64,000 bases of DNA from the NCBI GenBank assembly GCA_031769625.1, contig JAUIMM010000135.1:2997001-3061000 (forward strand). The letters are read 5' to 3'. Below the pieces are notes generated by a model, which worked only from the letters and a program-made list of their open reading frames with translations, ran no database searches and had not been told where the DNA came from. Of this stretch, positions 63,105 to 64,000 are shown one piece after another. The position numbers and the translations under genes are program-made. Numbering within the stretch: the first letter of the stretch is position 1; every line of letters starts with the position of its first letter. Source of the DNA: Taudactylus pleione (Eukaryota; Chordata; Amphibia; Anura; Myobatrachidae).

Positions 63105-63310
63105 GGTGCGTACACACGATATCGTTATCGCTGACTGATCTCCCTGTGCTGGATGATCGATTTCGTTAATCCAGCACACCACCAACCCACCAACGACGGG
63201 CCAGCGACCCACGATCAACGACAGGGACACGCTGTGGGAGCCGGCAGGGAGCCATATATAGTGCATTATAGATTACACACGGAGCGATGAGACCGATCAG
63301 ACAATGATCA
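63105..63310. mobile_element. Half of a GTACACAC-type MITE
   Basis: Begins GGTGCGTACACACGATATCG and contains GACTGATCTCC...CGATCAGACAATGATCAG. The right terminal repeat is not found. Confidence 0.5.
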
Positions 63311-63419
63311 GGTGAGGCAGTTCAATTACCTACATGGCACATCTAGGAATGGCACTGCAGTGGCAGACAGGATGGCAGTTTAATAAACTATAACAATAAT
63401 GTTTGTCATCTACACAAAA

Positions 63420-63640
63420 AGACAGTCTGCAATGCCTCAAACAGCACATAATGCAAAGAAAAGAGGTGCAAGATGGAATTGACCTAGGTAGGAACCTCTC
63501 ACCGACGGGAGTAATACCACAATATTGGCCTTATGTTGGGGAAAAGTGGAAAGGGCTAACCACCTCATATGTGGGGAGTTAAGCCCTTTAACATTAAGGA
63601 AAACATTTTTAACCATTATATAATATAAGATAATGAGAGA
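63420..63640 (-). pseudogene. L1 ORF2 5' fragment (endonuclease start)
   Basis: The minus-strand frame reads NVFLNVKGLNSPHMRWLALS followed by KANIVVLLPS, the start of an L1 AP endonuclease (usual NVKGLNSP...R...KADIV.LQETH; here the catalytic QETH is lost). Sequence to the right (63640-64000) may be the upstream part of the same LINE. Confidence 0.7.
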
Positions 63641-64000
63641 TGCCCTAGATGTACCTGTCAAACACAATGAAAAGAAAAAACAAGAATAAACATAGGTAAG
63701 GGAAAAATAACAAAAAAAAGGAAGAAAAAAACCAAAAGACCCAGTATATCAGGCCACAGTAGTTGCCGTAGGACAAAAATAGTACAACATAATGAACACG
63801 TGTGGGGTGGGCTGATAAATTCCCCACCCTTGAGACCATTTATAAAAAAGAACACAGAAATTAGCACAATATAAAAGTTGAACATATTGCAATATCTTAA
63901 AATCTCAATATAATTTAGAGATGAAATATCATAGAAAGCAAAAACATAGAATTTTTTTTTGTTTTTGTTTAGAAAAGTATTTGCATTGCAAAATACGGTA

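Noticed and set aside
1..64000. CRISPR arrays, bacterial operons, phage or a defence system
   Set aside because: The splice structure, LINE/DIRS content and vertebrate gene show eukaryotic nuclear DNA; no regular spacer array was seen.

Overview
This is vertebrate nuclear DNA, most likely from a large-genome frog. The evidence is a multi-exon ribosome-biogenesis gene with vertebrate-type splice sites, its introns packed with DIRS tyrosine-recombinase retrotransposons, amphibian-type L1 LINEs, Tc1/mariner remnants and many hairpin MITEs. There is no bacterial content, no operon and no CRISPR array. The species is inferred from repeat style only.

The single recognisable host gene is FTSJ3 (SPB1 homologue, a 2'-O-rRNA methyltransferase-type pre-rRNA processing factor). 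It lies on the minus strand from a GC-rich, apparently untranslated first exon/promoter near 58.1-58.2 kb to beyond the left edge. Fifteen coding exons could be placed base by base (53191-53125, 45693-45588, 35768-35722, 35633-35554, 22856-22757, 22480-22286, 21890-21775, 14633-14535, 14403-14303, 14218-14132, 13863-13741, 13272-13137, 5349-5156, 5066-4949, 788-704). All splice phases agree and together they give 551 uninterrupted codons, so the gene looks functional. The C-terminal third lies outside the window.

Nearly everything else is mobile DNA in the introns. Three near-identical full-length DIRS elements (about 5.9 kb each: 15559-21426, 26885-32805, 46546-52475) sit in three different introns, all in the sense orientation of FTSJ3. 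Each has inverted terminal repeats, an internal complementary region, and gag-like, RT/RNase H and tyrosine recombinase frames. Each copy is broken in a different place, and the RT/RNase H frame is open in all three. A second, older DIRS family lies at about 5514-10925, and degraded DIRS pieces at 22985-24170, 24266-25017 and about 33880-34051. A complete L1-type LINE (37899-44587, plus strand) is bounded by a 15-bp target duplication; its ORF2 is open and its ORF1 is broken once. Other L1 pieces lie at 25018-26512 and 63420-63640, a CR1/L2-like remnant at 34530-35150, and a broken Tc1 element at 981-2763.

The most unusual signal is a class of short elements built as chains of consecutive, different palindromes. 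The clearest are 59934-60465 (at least eight hairpins end to end) and 3774-4198 (about six). A CRE-like palindromic module (GACGTCATGA...CGTCTCTCCC) is shared by elements with unrelated terminal repeats at about 4.0, 36.0 and 54.1 kb.
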